Shown here piece after piece: positions 1-7,342 of a DNA stretch of 64,000 bases. Position 1 is the first letter of the stretch; every line of letters starts with the position of its first letter. The DNA lies in IMG/VR virus record IMGVR_UViG_3300037246_000990, positions 1 through 64,000 of that record; one strand, written 5' to 3'. This DNA comes from a virus. The position numbers and the translations under genes are program-made. The notes beneath the pieces were generated by a model. It was not told the DNA's origin, did no database searches, and saw only the letters and a list, made by a program, of their open reading frames with translations.

Positions 1-990
1 AGGTGTACCTTCCGGTACGGGTATTGGCCTATCAGTAGAACGCCGCCCGGTCGGATCGGGGATATTGGTATCTAGCTTCCGCCGTTCAGGTCGTGCGGGA
101 GCTGTCTGAATCTTGGGGGCTTCGGGGGTTTTAAGAGCCGGTGCCTTGGGTGCCTTAGCTGGTTGACCGTATCCTGCGTATCGTAGCTTAGTGCCTTCGG
201 CCACACGCCGGGCGTCAGACCTAGCTTTCAGTTTAGGATCTGCTTGAGCTGCAGCACCCGGTTGCTTAGCTGTGTTCAGGATGGCATTAACGCGCAAGCT
301 GAACCGCCGGATGGCATCAACGCGCAGCTTCACAGGGTCAAGGGGTTTGCGCGTCTTGGCGGCTGTAACGGCAGCGGATTTGGTCCTCTTGGGGGTAGCT
401 TGTTTCTTTAGAAGGAGTCCAGCGCCGGTTGCAAGCGCGGCAGCGCCTAGGGCGGCGGCGATCTTAGTAGCGGAGAAGGATTTGCTTTCTTGCTTCGGAG
501 CAGTGGGAGCTTTTGACGGAGCAGTGGCTTTGGGCATGCGGTACATAGCCTTCGGAGCCTTGGGAGCTGCCGGAGCCTTAGCCAGGGCGACGGTGCCCTT
601 CTTGGGCCTTAGGTTTCTAGCCATTCGTGCGCCCTTGGCTTGTGTCGCGGCGCTGGGGTTTCGGCCCAAGTCGACCCAAGTGGTTGTACCAATGGGCTTA
701 CCGGCTTTGTCCTTGCCGAACCCTATGGTGATCTTCTTGATACGCTGTTCACCAGCGGGGGCTGCTTTGGCGGGGCGTTTAGAGGTAGGATAGGCCAAGA
801 CGCCAGGGTGCTTGGGCTTGGTTTTCTTCTGGGGTGGTCTCTCTATTTTCCACCCTTCATGACCCGGTTTAACAAACGTTTCGATATTACCTTTGACGGT
901 ATTCGTACCGGTCCTACCGGGAGCTTTCGCTTTGGCTTTCTTCTTCTTCTTTTCGAAGCTTTCGTAGATTTTAGCTCGTGTTGCACCCAT
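1..990 (-). CDS. Ala/Lys/Pro-rich protein with one hydrophobic segment (partial, runs off left edge)
   Basis: The minus strand is open from an ATG at 990 to the window edge (330 codons, no stop). The product starts MGATRAKIYESFEKKKKK and is rich in Ala, Lys and Pro, with repeated AP/KAP stretches. One hydrophobic segment lies near residues 184-203 (IAAALGAAALATGAGLLL). An upstream GAGGAG serves as ribosome site. I do not recognise a family; the single membrane-like helix plus basic low-complexity flanks would fit a virion-associated or DNA-binding protein, but this is only a guess. It is the leftmost gene of the minus-strand structural block, directly after the HNH gene. Confidence 0.75.
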   Translation of the reverse strand, partial: MGATRAKIYESFEKKKKKAKAKAPGRTGTNTVKGNIETFVKPGHEGWKIERPPQKKTKPKHPGVLAYPTSKRPAKAAPAGEQRIKKITIGFGKDKAGKPIGTTTWVDLGRNPSAATQAKGARMARNLRPKKGTVALAKAPAAPKAPKAMYRMPKATAPSKAPTAPKQESKSFSATKIAAALGAAALATGAGLLLKKQATPKRTKSAAVTAAKTRKPLDPVKLRVDAIRRFSLRVNAILNTAKQPGAAAQADPKLKARSDARRVAEGTKLRYAGYGQPAKAPKAPALKTPEAPKIQTAPARPERRKLDTNIPDPTGRRSTDRPIPVPEGTP

Positions 991-991
991 A

Positions 992-1447
992 CTAACTCCT
1001 CTTTCGTTCCTTAGTTCTTGTTCTGTGGCAGTTGCTGCACACCAAGTCACACTTTGAAATCTCTTTCATCACCTCAGCAATACGCTCTGGCGTTGTTTTT
1101 AGTCCTCCTTTACTTCCTATGGAAAAGGACTTTGTCTCTTCTGGTCTGTGGTCGAAGTCCATACACTCCCATGAAAATATGTGATCACAATCCACACAAG
1201 GGATGCCTTCGTATCTTTCCGTTATCCAACAAATCATCACAGTGCCAGCCTTCCGCCCTTTGTGGTAATTGTCTCTGCTTGTGGCGTTTAATTCTTCTCG
1301 ATGTTCTTCGTTGTATTTCTTTCTACGTTTTACTATCCTTTTTTGTACTTCTGGATTAGCATAATACTTTTTATCATACTTGCGTTTTTCTTCTTTGTGG
1401 TCTGCATAATGCTTTTTATTGTATGCGCTTCTCTCTTCTTTTGTCAT
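992..1447 (-). CDS. HNH endonuclease (MDFDHRP family, copy 1)
   Basis: 151 aa. The C-terminal half has CVDC, then MDFDHRPEETK, then CDLVCSNCHRTRT: two Cys pairs around a DH/N/H nuclease core, as in HNH homing-type endonucleases. The N-terminal half is a charged repeat region of KKHYADHKEEKRKY-like units. The start at 1447 is preceded by GGGAGAAA; a longer in-frame form from 1486 would overlap the upstream gene more. It is a clear paralogue of the plus-strand nuclease at 13506-14018. Likely a free-standing selfish nuclease inserted between structural genes. Confidence 0.8.
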   Translation of the reverse strand: MTKEERSAYNKKHYADHKEEKRKYDKKYYANPEVQKRIVKRRKKYNEEHREELNATSRDNYHKGRKAGTVMICWITERYEGIPCVDCDHIFSWECMDFDHRPEETKSFSIGSKGGLKTTPERIAEVMKEISKCDLVCSNCHRTRTKERKRS

Positions 1448-1448
1448 G

Positions 1449-1841
1449 TCACTTTCTCCCTGTCCCGAAGGGTATCCATTCCACACTCAGCCCAAGTGCT
1501 TCTAAGCGTCTAGTCATAATCGGTGCTGCTATTTCGTTCCAGGAGTGAATCACCCACTTCATTTTTGTATACACCGGAAAAACGTCGCCATGATGCACGC
1601 TCAGCCTTTCAAGATACCGGACGAGTTCCATGCCTGATTCTTCAGACCTCGTATTCATGTACGGCGTCCCGTTAAGGTCGTGCTCCAGGTACACCTCAGT
1701 CAGCTCATCCTTGTACACCCATAGGGTAGTCTGTGCTTCTTCGTACGTCTTCGCCCAAATTGTATTCGACCGGTCTTCTTCGTTCATTCGTTGATACGCG
1801 AGTACTGCGCGCTTTGGATCGGGGTCCAGGAATAAAATCAC
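1449..1841 (-). CDS. Receiver-like protein resembling the cyclic-phosphate processing Rec domain
   Basis: 130 aa. It begins MILFLDPDPKRAVLAYQ and later has WAKTYEEAQTTL and VYLEHDLNG. The acidic start of strand 1 (FLDPD), an alternating alpha/beta pattern and the LEHDLNG stretch resemble the cyclic-phosphate processing receiver domain found in phage and anti-phage contexts. The first acidic pair is D-P-D rather than the usual DD. Family assignment is from memory of the motif and is moderate. It lies between the HNH gene and an unknown structural gene, and its stop overlaps the HNH start region. Confidence 0.55.
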   Translation of the reverse strand: MILFLDPDPKRAVLAYQRMNEEDRSNTIWAKTYEEAQTTLWVYKDELTEVYLEHDLNGTPYMNTRSEESGMELVRYLERLSVHHGDVFPVYTKMKWVIHSWNEIAAPIMTRRLEALGLSVEWIPFGTGRK

Positions 1842-1848
1842 GGGTCTC

Positions 1849-2490
1849 CTAAATCAGTCTACTTACTGCTCGCCGCACCGGGCCGAGCTGAAGGTTTTTC
1901 CTTTTAAACATGTACGAGAGACCAGGATTGAGTTGAGGAGTGTTATAGTGTCCTTGTAGCTTTACGAACGGCCGAAGGTCACTTTGTCTCCTCGTCTCTC
2001 TAGTCTGGATCCCCTCAGTCTTATGTAACCGTTGGGACTGTGCGTTTGACTGTGAGCTTGGTGCTGCCGTTAACGTGTCCCGCCAGCCTTGGTTGCCCAT
2101 TATCCTACCTAACGCTCCCCATCTTTTATACTTATCCATAAACGCCTTGCTTGGTGTTCCTAACGGAACGTACACAGGCGTCGGCGCTCCCGGTATATAC
2201 CCTTGCCCGCCGCCGCTTGTTGTCGTTGTAGGTGACCAACCCGATCCACCCTGTCTCCCGAATTGAGGTCGTTGACGATTACGTAGGGCAGCTTGTGTGT
2301 TCTGTCCGGCCGATACATTCACCCCTCCTTTAGCTCGCTGGCTACGTTCGTATTCTCTCTGCGACTTACGATACGCGAGGTCCGCTGTGTTCTGAGTCTC
2401 ACCGTGTCTGAACTCCCACGGCTTTGGCTCACCACCAACAAAGTTCATAAGGAAGTCGCCAATAGGACCGCCTGTAAAGACTTGGTACAT
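1849..2490 (-). CDS. Hypothetical protein, Gln/Gly/Ser-rich
   Basis: 213 aa, not recognised. The N-terminus (MYQVFTGGPIGDFLMNFVGG) is hydrophobic, followed by a polar Q/R/S-rich middle with a TTTTSGGGQG linker and a basic C-terminus ending RRAVSRLI. No membrane helix is convincing. It lies two genes downstream of the portal, overlapping the end of the preceding basic protein, so a minor virion or head-assembly role is plausible but unsupported by any motif. Confidence 0.6.
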   Translation of the reverse strand: MYQVFTGGPIGDFLMNFVGGEPKPWEFRHGETQNTADLAYRKSQREYERSQRAKGGVNVSAGQNTQAALRNRQRPQFGRQGGSGWSPTTTTSGGGQGYIPGAPTPVYVPLGTPSKAFMDKYKRWGALGRIMGNQGWRDTLTAAPSSQSNAQSQRLHKTEGIQTRETRRQSDLRPFVKLQGHYNTPQLNPGLSYMFKRKNLQLGPVRRAVSRLI

Positions 2491-2681
2491 TACCTTCTCC
2501 TCCGGAGTCTCTCACCTAGCTTGTAAGGCCCCTTTTTCCGCTTAGCCCCACGGGCCTGTGAGTCCTGGCGGTTCATCTCTTTCCGCTTGGCGGGCGGGGT
2601 ATTATCCAGTATACCTTGGGCCTTCTCACGGTTCCCAGACATCCGTCCACGGACGATGGCGTATGCGCGGCCTACGTTCAC
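2490..2681 (-). CDS. Small highly basic protein
   Basis: 63 aa, about one third Arg/Lys, ending KLGERLRRRR. Its ATG overlaps the portal stop codon (ATGA, 2678-2681), which points to translational coupling with the portal gene. A DNA- or RNA-binding role, or a head-assembly helper, would fit the composition, but there is no recognisable domain. Confidence 0.6.
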   Translation of the reverse strand: MNVGRAYAIVRGRMSGNREKAQGILDNTPPAKRKEMNRQDSQARGAKRKKGPYKLGERLRRRR

Positions 2682-4891
2682 TGTTCCTCACCTCCACCGC
2701 CACCGCCGCCTCTAGCCATTTCCGCTTGCATCATTTGCATTTGCATGATTTCTTGCTGTCGTTCCTCAGCCATCTGCTTATACAGATCCACCAACGACAA
2801 GAGCATCAACTGCTGCTCCTCGTTGAGATTGTGGAAACCGTCTGACTTCATCTCTTCCACGAACATACCGTACAGGATGAACGGGTCGTCTTCAGGCATC
2901 GGGACGATCATCTCGTATGCTTCCTGTCGGATCCAGGCCATGATACGCTTACCGCGCGACACGTCTGCACCCTGCGGGATGAAAGCGTCTTCGTAGCCCA
3001 TCTCCTCAAGGATCTTCGCCTGCAACCCAGGCGGCAGACCTTGTAGACCAGCCGAGTACTGGATCAGCTCGATGGCCTTAGCCTGCTTCGCTTCCTTACT
3101 CGACAGCGCCATAGAGGCCGTGTCGATGTGGACAATGACGTTGTCCGTGAGGTCAGCTCCACTGAAGCTAAGAATAGCTAGAGTACTGGACTTGTCACGC
3201 GCCAGAATCCGTAGTCTCTCTGCATATCTGTCGTCGTTCCTAATATGCTTGATCACTTCTTGAAGTATGATCGAGCCTTCCTTCTGCAAGGCTTCGTCCC
3301 ACTCCTGTAGAATAGAGGAACGCCCAGCCAGGGCCTGTTTCCGCAGGATATCAATCATTGCGGCCGAGTTGACACCGGTAGGACGTTGACCTCTCAAAAT
3401 CTCTTCTGTACCAGCGATAGCTTCCATTTCCTGAATCTGTTGCTGGCGCTCTTGCTCAGCCGCAGCCGGGTAGGGCGGCGGATAAATAGGTTCGGGCGCT
3501 GCACCCGCAGTCCTTCGTGGGTCGTACTCCCAGATCTGTCCTGGGACTCCGAGCCACTGATCCTCGACGGGTTGAGACCCCTTCGGAATGACCCACGCAG
3601 ACATCGGGACCGTACGCCGCCACATGATCATCGTGGTGTCAATCGCGTTTACTCTCTTCAACTTCGGAAGGAGTTTACACACCAGCGATCTACCGTTGAT
3701 ACTACCAGCCATCGCTTCCCAGCGATACCGGACATAAGGGTGCCATCGTTCCGGCCAGCGAGGATCATATGCGCGTGCTCCTCGCTTCTTTGGAGAATCA
3801 TAGATCACCTGATCTCCAGCCGTAATTACTGTCCTGCCTCGGGGCCACGTCGCGTTCGGCTTCCTATCGAAGATCCGGACTGTTGTGTAGCCCTCCCAAG
3901 TATCGGGGGAACCTACGTAAAGCGAAGGCCCTGACCCCTCAACCATGTCACCGATCCGCTCCCACCACCAGATCGGGAGGTTACGGGTGTTGGTCGTCTT
4001 TGCCTTCTTCAATCGGTCAAGAAACCAGCCGTCTCTCTTCAGTAGCTTCAGGCCCGGTGCCTTGTATTTATCCTCTAATATGTCTAGGTCTGTGTAATAC
4101 TCACGCATCACCCAGCCCATATCTTCCCCGTTCCACCAGTGGACTTGAGGAAGGTGCATCTCGAAAGGACTCACGATAGTAGCAACGATATCCCCATACT
4201 CCACCTTATCCGTGTAGATGGGTCTCCCACGCTCGTCATGGATCTCTGTCTCTCTGGGTATAGGTAGCTGGATATCACCAGCCCCCACTCCCGGTACGAT
4301 TGAGGATTCAGAGGTCTCAGTCTCTGGAACCGTCATTCGCCTGACATGAGTTTCGTCGTAGATCACCTCCATCCAGCAAACGCCACAGTGGAGGATGATT
4401 CTGGCGACCTCTCTGTGCTTCTCAGGTAGGTTCAGGGCTTCCCACATATACTCCATGGTCAGCTCTGATAGCTGCGCTGCGTCCTCGTCTTCTGCTCTCC
4501 CTGACTTTGAGTCGATTCGAGGGATAGGCTTGTTCTCTGTCAGCAGGGCTATATTCGTTTCGATATAACGACCCAGTAAATCGTTGACGGGCTTCGGGAT
4601 GTTATCTGCCGCTTCCTGCACCACTGATTGTTGACCTGAGCTTGCGTCACTAGTCAGCCGAGATGTGAGGATATCATGAAAGTAGTGACGACCTAGAGAA
4701 AAGAGAAAGTTCTCTACCCACTGGACAGCTCGCACCCAAAGGCGGCTAGTCCGGTCGGAACTCATTGCGTCTGCGTAGACCGCTATGGCGTGCCCTACCT
4801 TAGGGTCTCCATGAGGGATCGCGTCTATGGTATGAAGCCTGCCTTTTATCCATTGTGAATCAGCAGCGCCTGTAGCTTTTGAGTCAGCCAT
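2678..4891 (-). CDS. Portal protein
   Basis: 737 aa. Features typical of large tailed-phage portals: a helical N-terminus with NLFSLGRHYFHD-like text, a core containing YGDIVATIVSPFEMHLP and WVMREYYTDLDILEDKY, then WGSIN-type text (MAGSINGRSLVCKLLPKLKR, NAIDTTMIMW), then EEILRGQRPTGVNSAAMIDILR and a helical, Gln/Met-rich C-terminus ending in a glycine run. The portal forms the dodecameric ring at the capsid vertex through which DNA is packaged by the terminase at 26181-28337. Unusually, about 21 kb of other genes separate the two. The start ATG at 4891 overlaps the preceding stop. Confidence 0.85.
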   Translation of the reverse strand: MADSKATGAADSQWIKGRLHTIDAIPHGDPKVGHAIAVYADAMSSDRTSRLWVRAVQWVENFLFSLGRHYFHDILTSRLTSDASSGQQSVVQEAADNIPKPVNDLLGRYIETNIALLTENKPIPRIDSKSGRAEDEDAAQLSELTMEYMWEALNLPEKHREVARIILHCGVCWMEVIYDETHVRRMTVPETETSESSIVPGVGAGDIQLPIPRETEIHDERGRPIYTDKVEYGDIVATIVSPFEMHLPQVHWWNGEDMGWVMREYYTDLDILEDKYKAPGLKLLKRDGWFLDRLKKAKTTNTRNLPIWWWERIGDMVEGSGPSLYVGSPDTWEGYTTVRIFDRKPNATWPRGRTVITAGDQVIYDSPKKRGARAYDPRWPERWHPYVRYRWEAMAGSINGRSLVCKLLPKLKRVNAIDTTMIMWRRTVPMSAWVIPKGSQPVEDQWLGVPGQIWEYDPRRTAGAAPEPIYPPPYPAAAEQERQQQIQEMEAIAGTEEILRGQRPTGVNSAAMIDILRKQALAGRSSILQEWDEALQKEGSIILQEVIKHIRNDDRYAERLRILARDKSSTLAILSFSGADLTDNVIVHIDTASMALSSKEAKQAKAIELIQYSAGLQGLPPGLQAKILEEMGYEDAFIPQGADVSRGKRIMAWIRQEAYEMIVPMPEDDPFILYGMFVEEMKSDGFHNLNEEQQLMLLSLVDLYKQMAEERQQEIMQMQMMQAEMARGGGGGGGEEQ

Positions 4892-5268
4892 TAGCTTTCA
4901 TCGTTCCCGTGTAGGCTAGGAGGTCCTTTCTGGTCGCGCATCAGACCTCTAGCTAGAAAAGCATCTAGGTCTTCCGTGTCTAGATGTCTCTCCAGCCCCC
5001 GCATGTACTCGTCTGTAGTGTCTTTAATCAGTCGATTCTTATCAATCTGCTCTTGAGCCATAGGGGTGCGATTCTCTTCTTCCTTCGCTATTTGTTGGTC
5101 ACGGTACGCTTCAGGAGCCCTGGCAGCAACCAGGGCATCCTGAAGTTTGGTGACTTGAAGTTTCAACTCTTCTCTGTCGGTCTGTGCCGACTCCAGTAAA
5201 GTTTGCAGAGACTCTATCCTCGCCTCCGCGTGTATCAGCTCCCTCTCAGTATCTCGCTTACCTCGCAC
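4891..5268 (-). CDS. Coiled-coil protein
   Basis: 125 aa. Residues about 5-55 have a heptad pattern (ELIHAEARIESLQTLLES, LKLQVTKLQDALVAA) predicted to form a coiled coil; the rest is charged and ends SLHGNDES. Located just upstream of the portal in the same operon, where scaffold or head-tail connector helpers often lie, but no family is recognised. Confidence 0.65.
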   Translation of the reverse strand: MRGKRDTERELIHAEARIESLQTLLESAQTDREELKLQVTKLQDALVAARAPEAYRDQQIAKEEENRTPMAQEQIDKNRLIKDTTDEYMRGLERHLDTEDLDAFLARGLMRDQKGPPSLHGNDES

Positions 5269-5271
5269 CGA

Positions 5272-5529
5272 TTAGTCTCTCAGCCAGGGGCTGTCCTCAA
5301 GCTCCCCGGTGATGACTTCACCATCATCTCCGAACCCTGCGCGCGGTTTCATTGGCTCGCCCCCTAGGCGGGCCCGCTTGAGCTGATTCGTGATATTGGT
5401 GTGAGTATCCGGATCCTTCATAGCCTCAGAGATAGCTTTCTTCATATCCTGCTTGGCTCTCCGGTCCTCGTCTTCTCGACGCTCCATCTTACGGGTCCAT
5501 TTATCTATGGTCGCTTGTCCTTCAGACAT
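5272..5529 (-). CDS. Small charged helical protein
   Basis: 85 aa, strongly charged (RKMERREDEDRRAKQDMKK), probably helical, ending in an acidic tail LEDSPWLRD. First gene downstream of the promoter at 5555-5583 and start of the unit leading into the coiled-coil protein and the portal. CTTGTCCTCC upstream of the start (GGAGGACAAG on the coding strand) is a good ribosome site. Unknown function. Confidence 0.65.
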   Translation of the reverse strand: MSEGQATIDKWTRKMERREDEDRRAKQDMKKAISEAMKDPDTHTNITNQLKRARLGGEPMKPRAGFGDDGEVITGELEDSPWLRD

Positions 5530-5554
5530 ACTTGTCCTCCTTGTAGTCTACTTA

Positions 5555-5583
5555 ATTATAGGAATTTCCTCAATCTTTTGCAC
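5555..5583 (-). promoter_or_regulatory. Sigma-70-type promoter for the portal operon
   Basis: On the minus strand: -35 GTGCAA, 17-base spacer, -10 TATAAT, followed by TAAGTAG. The spacer ends in TTCC directly before TATAAT, as in the copies at 12647, 14716, 30871 and 33234. It lies 26 bases upstream of the start at 5529. Confidence 0.75.
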
Positions 5584-5592
5584 GCGTTGAGG

Positions 5593-5739
5593 CTACTCTT
5601 GCTCCTTCTTGGACGCCTGCTTCTCGATGAGGCGTTGGAGCTTGATGAGCAGGCTGGCGTGAGCCACGCTCTCGTTGCCTGTGAGCTGTGCCCTTGTGAG
5701 GAAATAGCTCAGTTGCTGTAGTTCCTTTAGATCAAACAT
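5593..5739 (-). CDS. Small hypothetical protein (48 aa)
   Basis: Starts MFDLKELQQLSYFLTRAQL and ends KKEQE. Mostly amphipathic helix. The start overlaps the stop of the upstream gene (5732) by eight bases. Short helical proteins of this style occur widely in phage structural regions, but I cannot name a function. It was found by reading the gap between the promoter at 5555 and the gene at 5732. Confidence 0.6.
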   Translation of the reverse strand: MFDLKELQQLSYFLTRAQLTGNESVAHASLLIKLQRLIEKQASKKEQE

Positions 5740-5971
5740 TGATGACGCCTCCCTCTAGTTTAACGATTTCTGCTTTGAGTGCTTCGATATGAGCAAGCCT
5801 ATCCTGCTCGTCTTTCTCTTCAGTTTCTGCCAGCCACACCTCTTTCAGTGGCATTGGGTTTTCGATCATCCATGTCACTACTGCTTGGATGTTGTTGGTA
5901 TCAACCTTGTCTTCGTTCAACCCTCGGATAACCCATCGCATTGCTTTTTCTAGTTCTTCATTTGTTACCAT
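5732..5971 (-). CDS. Small hypothetical protein (79 aa)
   Basis: Starts MVTNEELEKAMRWVIRGL; the C-terminal part (EEKDEQDRLAHIEALKAEI) looks like a short coiled coil. GGAGGGAGT lies just upstream of the ATG. Lies in a run of small genes downstream of the tail-fibre-like gene. No family recognised. Confidence 0.6.
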   Translation of the reverse strand: MVTNEELEKAMRWVIRGLNEDKVDTNNIQAVVTWMIENPMPLKEVWLAETEEKDEQDRLAHIEALKAEIVKLEGGVINV

Positions 5972-5981
5972 GACTCCCTCC

Positions 5982-6233
5982 TTAGCTGTCTCTTGCGGTT
6001 TCTATTTCTGTTATCTTGGTTAAAAGCTTTTCTTTTTCTGTTTGTAACTCCGACAACTCAGCACGGACTTCCTTAAGTGCAGCCTTAAGACGACGTAAAT
6101 GTTTACTATGATTAATCTCTTTTTCTGTATCCATGATTGTGAATGTTGTGCCGTGAATATCTACTTCTGTTTTAATGGTTCTAGCATAAACATTCCCGTC
6201 AGAATGCTTAGTATATGTTCTTGTTACCGTCAT
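5982..6233 (-). CDS. Small protein with C-terminal coiled coil (83 aa)
   Basis: N-terminal half looks beta-stranded (TRTYTKHSDGNVYARTIKT, VDIHGTTFTIMD); C-terminal half is a clear coiled coil (LRRLKAALKEVRAELSEL, EKEKLLTKITEIE). The layout would fit a small tail-tip or assembly protein. No family recognised. Confidence 0.6.
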   Translation of the reverse strand: MTVTRTYTKHSDGNVYARTIKTEVDIHGTTFTIMDTEKEINHSKHLRRLKAALKEVRAELSELQTEKEKLLTKITEIETARDS

Positions 6234-6243
6234 CAGACTCTCC

Positions 6244-6876
6244 TTATTTAATAGCTATTTCTTTCCCGTTAACTATTACTTCTTTCCCTCTGATTTCTAT
6301 TTGTGGATTTTGTACAGAGATAATTGGAAAATAAGTGTACCCTCCGGGGAGCACACCCCCTCCAAACCTTCGTATTCTCAACTCAACGGTATCCCCTCTA
6401 TTAAGATCGGCGCTTATAAGTTGTAATACCCATTCCGTTTCTACGTATTGAGTAGTGCCATCTGCCCACAACCATGTAAATTGACCCGTGGGGGTATTCG
6501 TATTAACCTGATTATTATCTATTTTGTAGTGCCCAAAAGGAGGGTCACTTCCTATTAGTTGCGTTGTATCATCACCATCGTTGTAACCAGACACATTAGA
6601 AGGCACAGTTTTAATCACAGAAGAATCATGTTTAACTTGGGTAACAGAACCGCCGTTATGTGAGTACCACAATGTGAACGCACCTGTAGGAAAGTCCCGC
6701 CCCAGGGTAAGGGAACTTAATTTTATTTCAAATCTTACTCTAAAGTTTGTATCAAGATCAGGAGCAACCCAGTTAGTATTGATTGGTGCAAACCAAGTAG
6801 TATCCGAACTTTCTATGACAGTATCTTCTCTGCCTCTAAATCCAGATTGAGATTCTACACCGTGGGCGGAACCCAT
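6244..6876 (-). CDS. Putative virion (tail) protein, beta-rich
   Basis: 210 aa, rich in Thr, Asn, Gly and aromatic residues with alternating beta pattern (DTTWFAPINTNWVAPDLDTN, GAFTLWYSHNGGS, TQYVETEWVLQLI). It ends with short repeats of E-I-x-[GN]-K (IEIRGKEVIVNGKEIAIK). The composition is typical of tail or fibre accessory proteins. It lies two genes downstream of the large fibre gene on the same strand. Function inferred from composition and position only. Confidence 0.55.
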   Translation of the reverse strand: MGSAHGVESQSGFRGREDTVIESSDTTWFAPINTNWVAPDLDTNFRVRFEIKLSSLTLGRDFPTGAFTLWYSHNGGSVTQVKHDSSVIKTVPSNVSGYNDGDDTTQLIGSDPPFGHYKIDNNQVNTNTPTGQFTWLWADGTTQYVETEWVLQLISADLNRGDTVELRIRRFGGGVLPGGYTYFPIISVQNPQIEIRGKEVIVNGKEIAIK

Positions 6877-6878
6877 AA

Positions 6879-7310
6879 CTAGCTACCTCTAACTACTGTT
6901 GCTTTAGGAAGCCTAGAAACTCTCCCTTCAGGATTCTGGACGAAATCTTTATCATCTGCTGCGAGGTATAAAATATCCCAAAACCTTTCTAGATTAATCC
7001 ATCGTCCTTCTTTAAGGGCAGAGAAAGGAATGTTATTATCTATACGATCTTGTAAACCAAGCGCGTCCATACCAATCCATTTGTTCTCTTCATCTAATGC
7101 GTAATAATCCCCGTTTGATACTTGATCAATTCCTCTACCGTTTTCTATAGGCTGTTGAATTACTATCACCCCATTAACAGGAGCCTCTACTGCTCTACCA
7201 TCTAAATTAGAAAACGTAGAATAATAATCTTTAGCTTCTGGATCGTGATAGTAGATCCTCCATTTAATCAACGGATTTGCTTTATTGGTTATATCTGTTA
7301 CTCTAGGCAT
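6879..7310 (-). CDS. Putative tail accessory protein
   Basis: 143 aa, beta-rich with several short motifs (IKWRIYYHDPEAKDYYSTF, GVIVIQQPIENGRGIDQ, RFWDILYLAADDKDF). Begins 33 bases after the fibre gene stop. No family recognised; position suggests a fibre-associated or baseplate role. Confidence 0.5.
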   Translation of the reverse strand: MPRVTDITNKANPLIKWRIYYHDPEAKDYYSTFSNLDGRAVEAPVNGVIVIQQPIENGRGIDQVSNGDYYALDEENKWIGMDALGLQDRIDNNIPFSALKEGRWINLERFWDILYLAADDKDFVQNPEGRVSRLPKATVVRGS

Positions 7311-7342
7311 ACGTTTTTCCTTCTTCTAGGCACACTTTCCCC

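Noticed and set aside
272-1014. Plus-strand open frames opposite the left-edge gene
   Set aside because: The minus strand is open across the whole 990 bases with a sound start and ribosome site; the plus frames lack both and look like mirror products of an Ala/Lys-rich gene.
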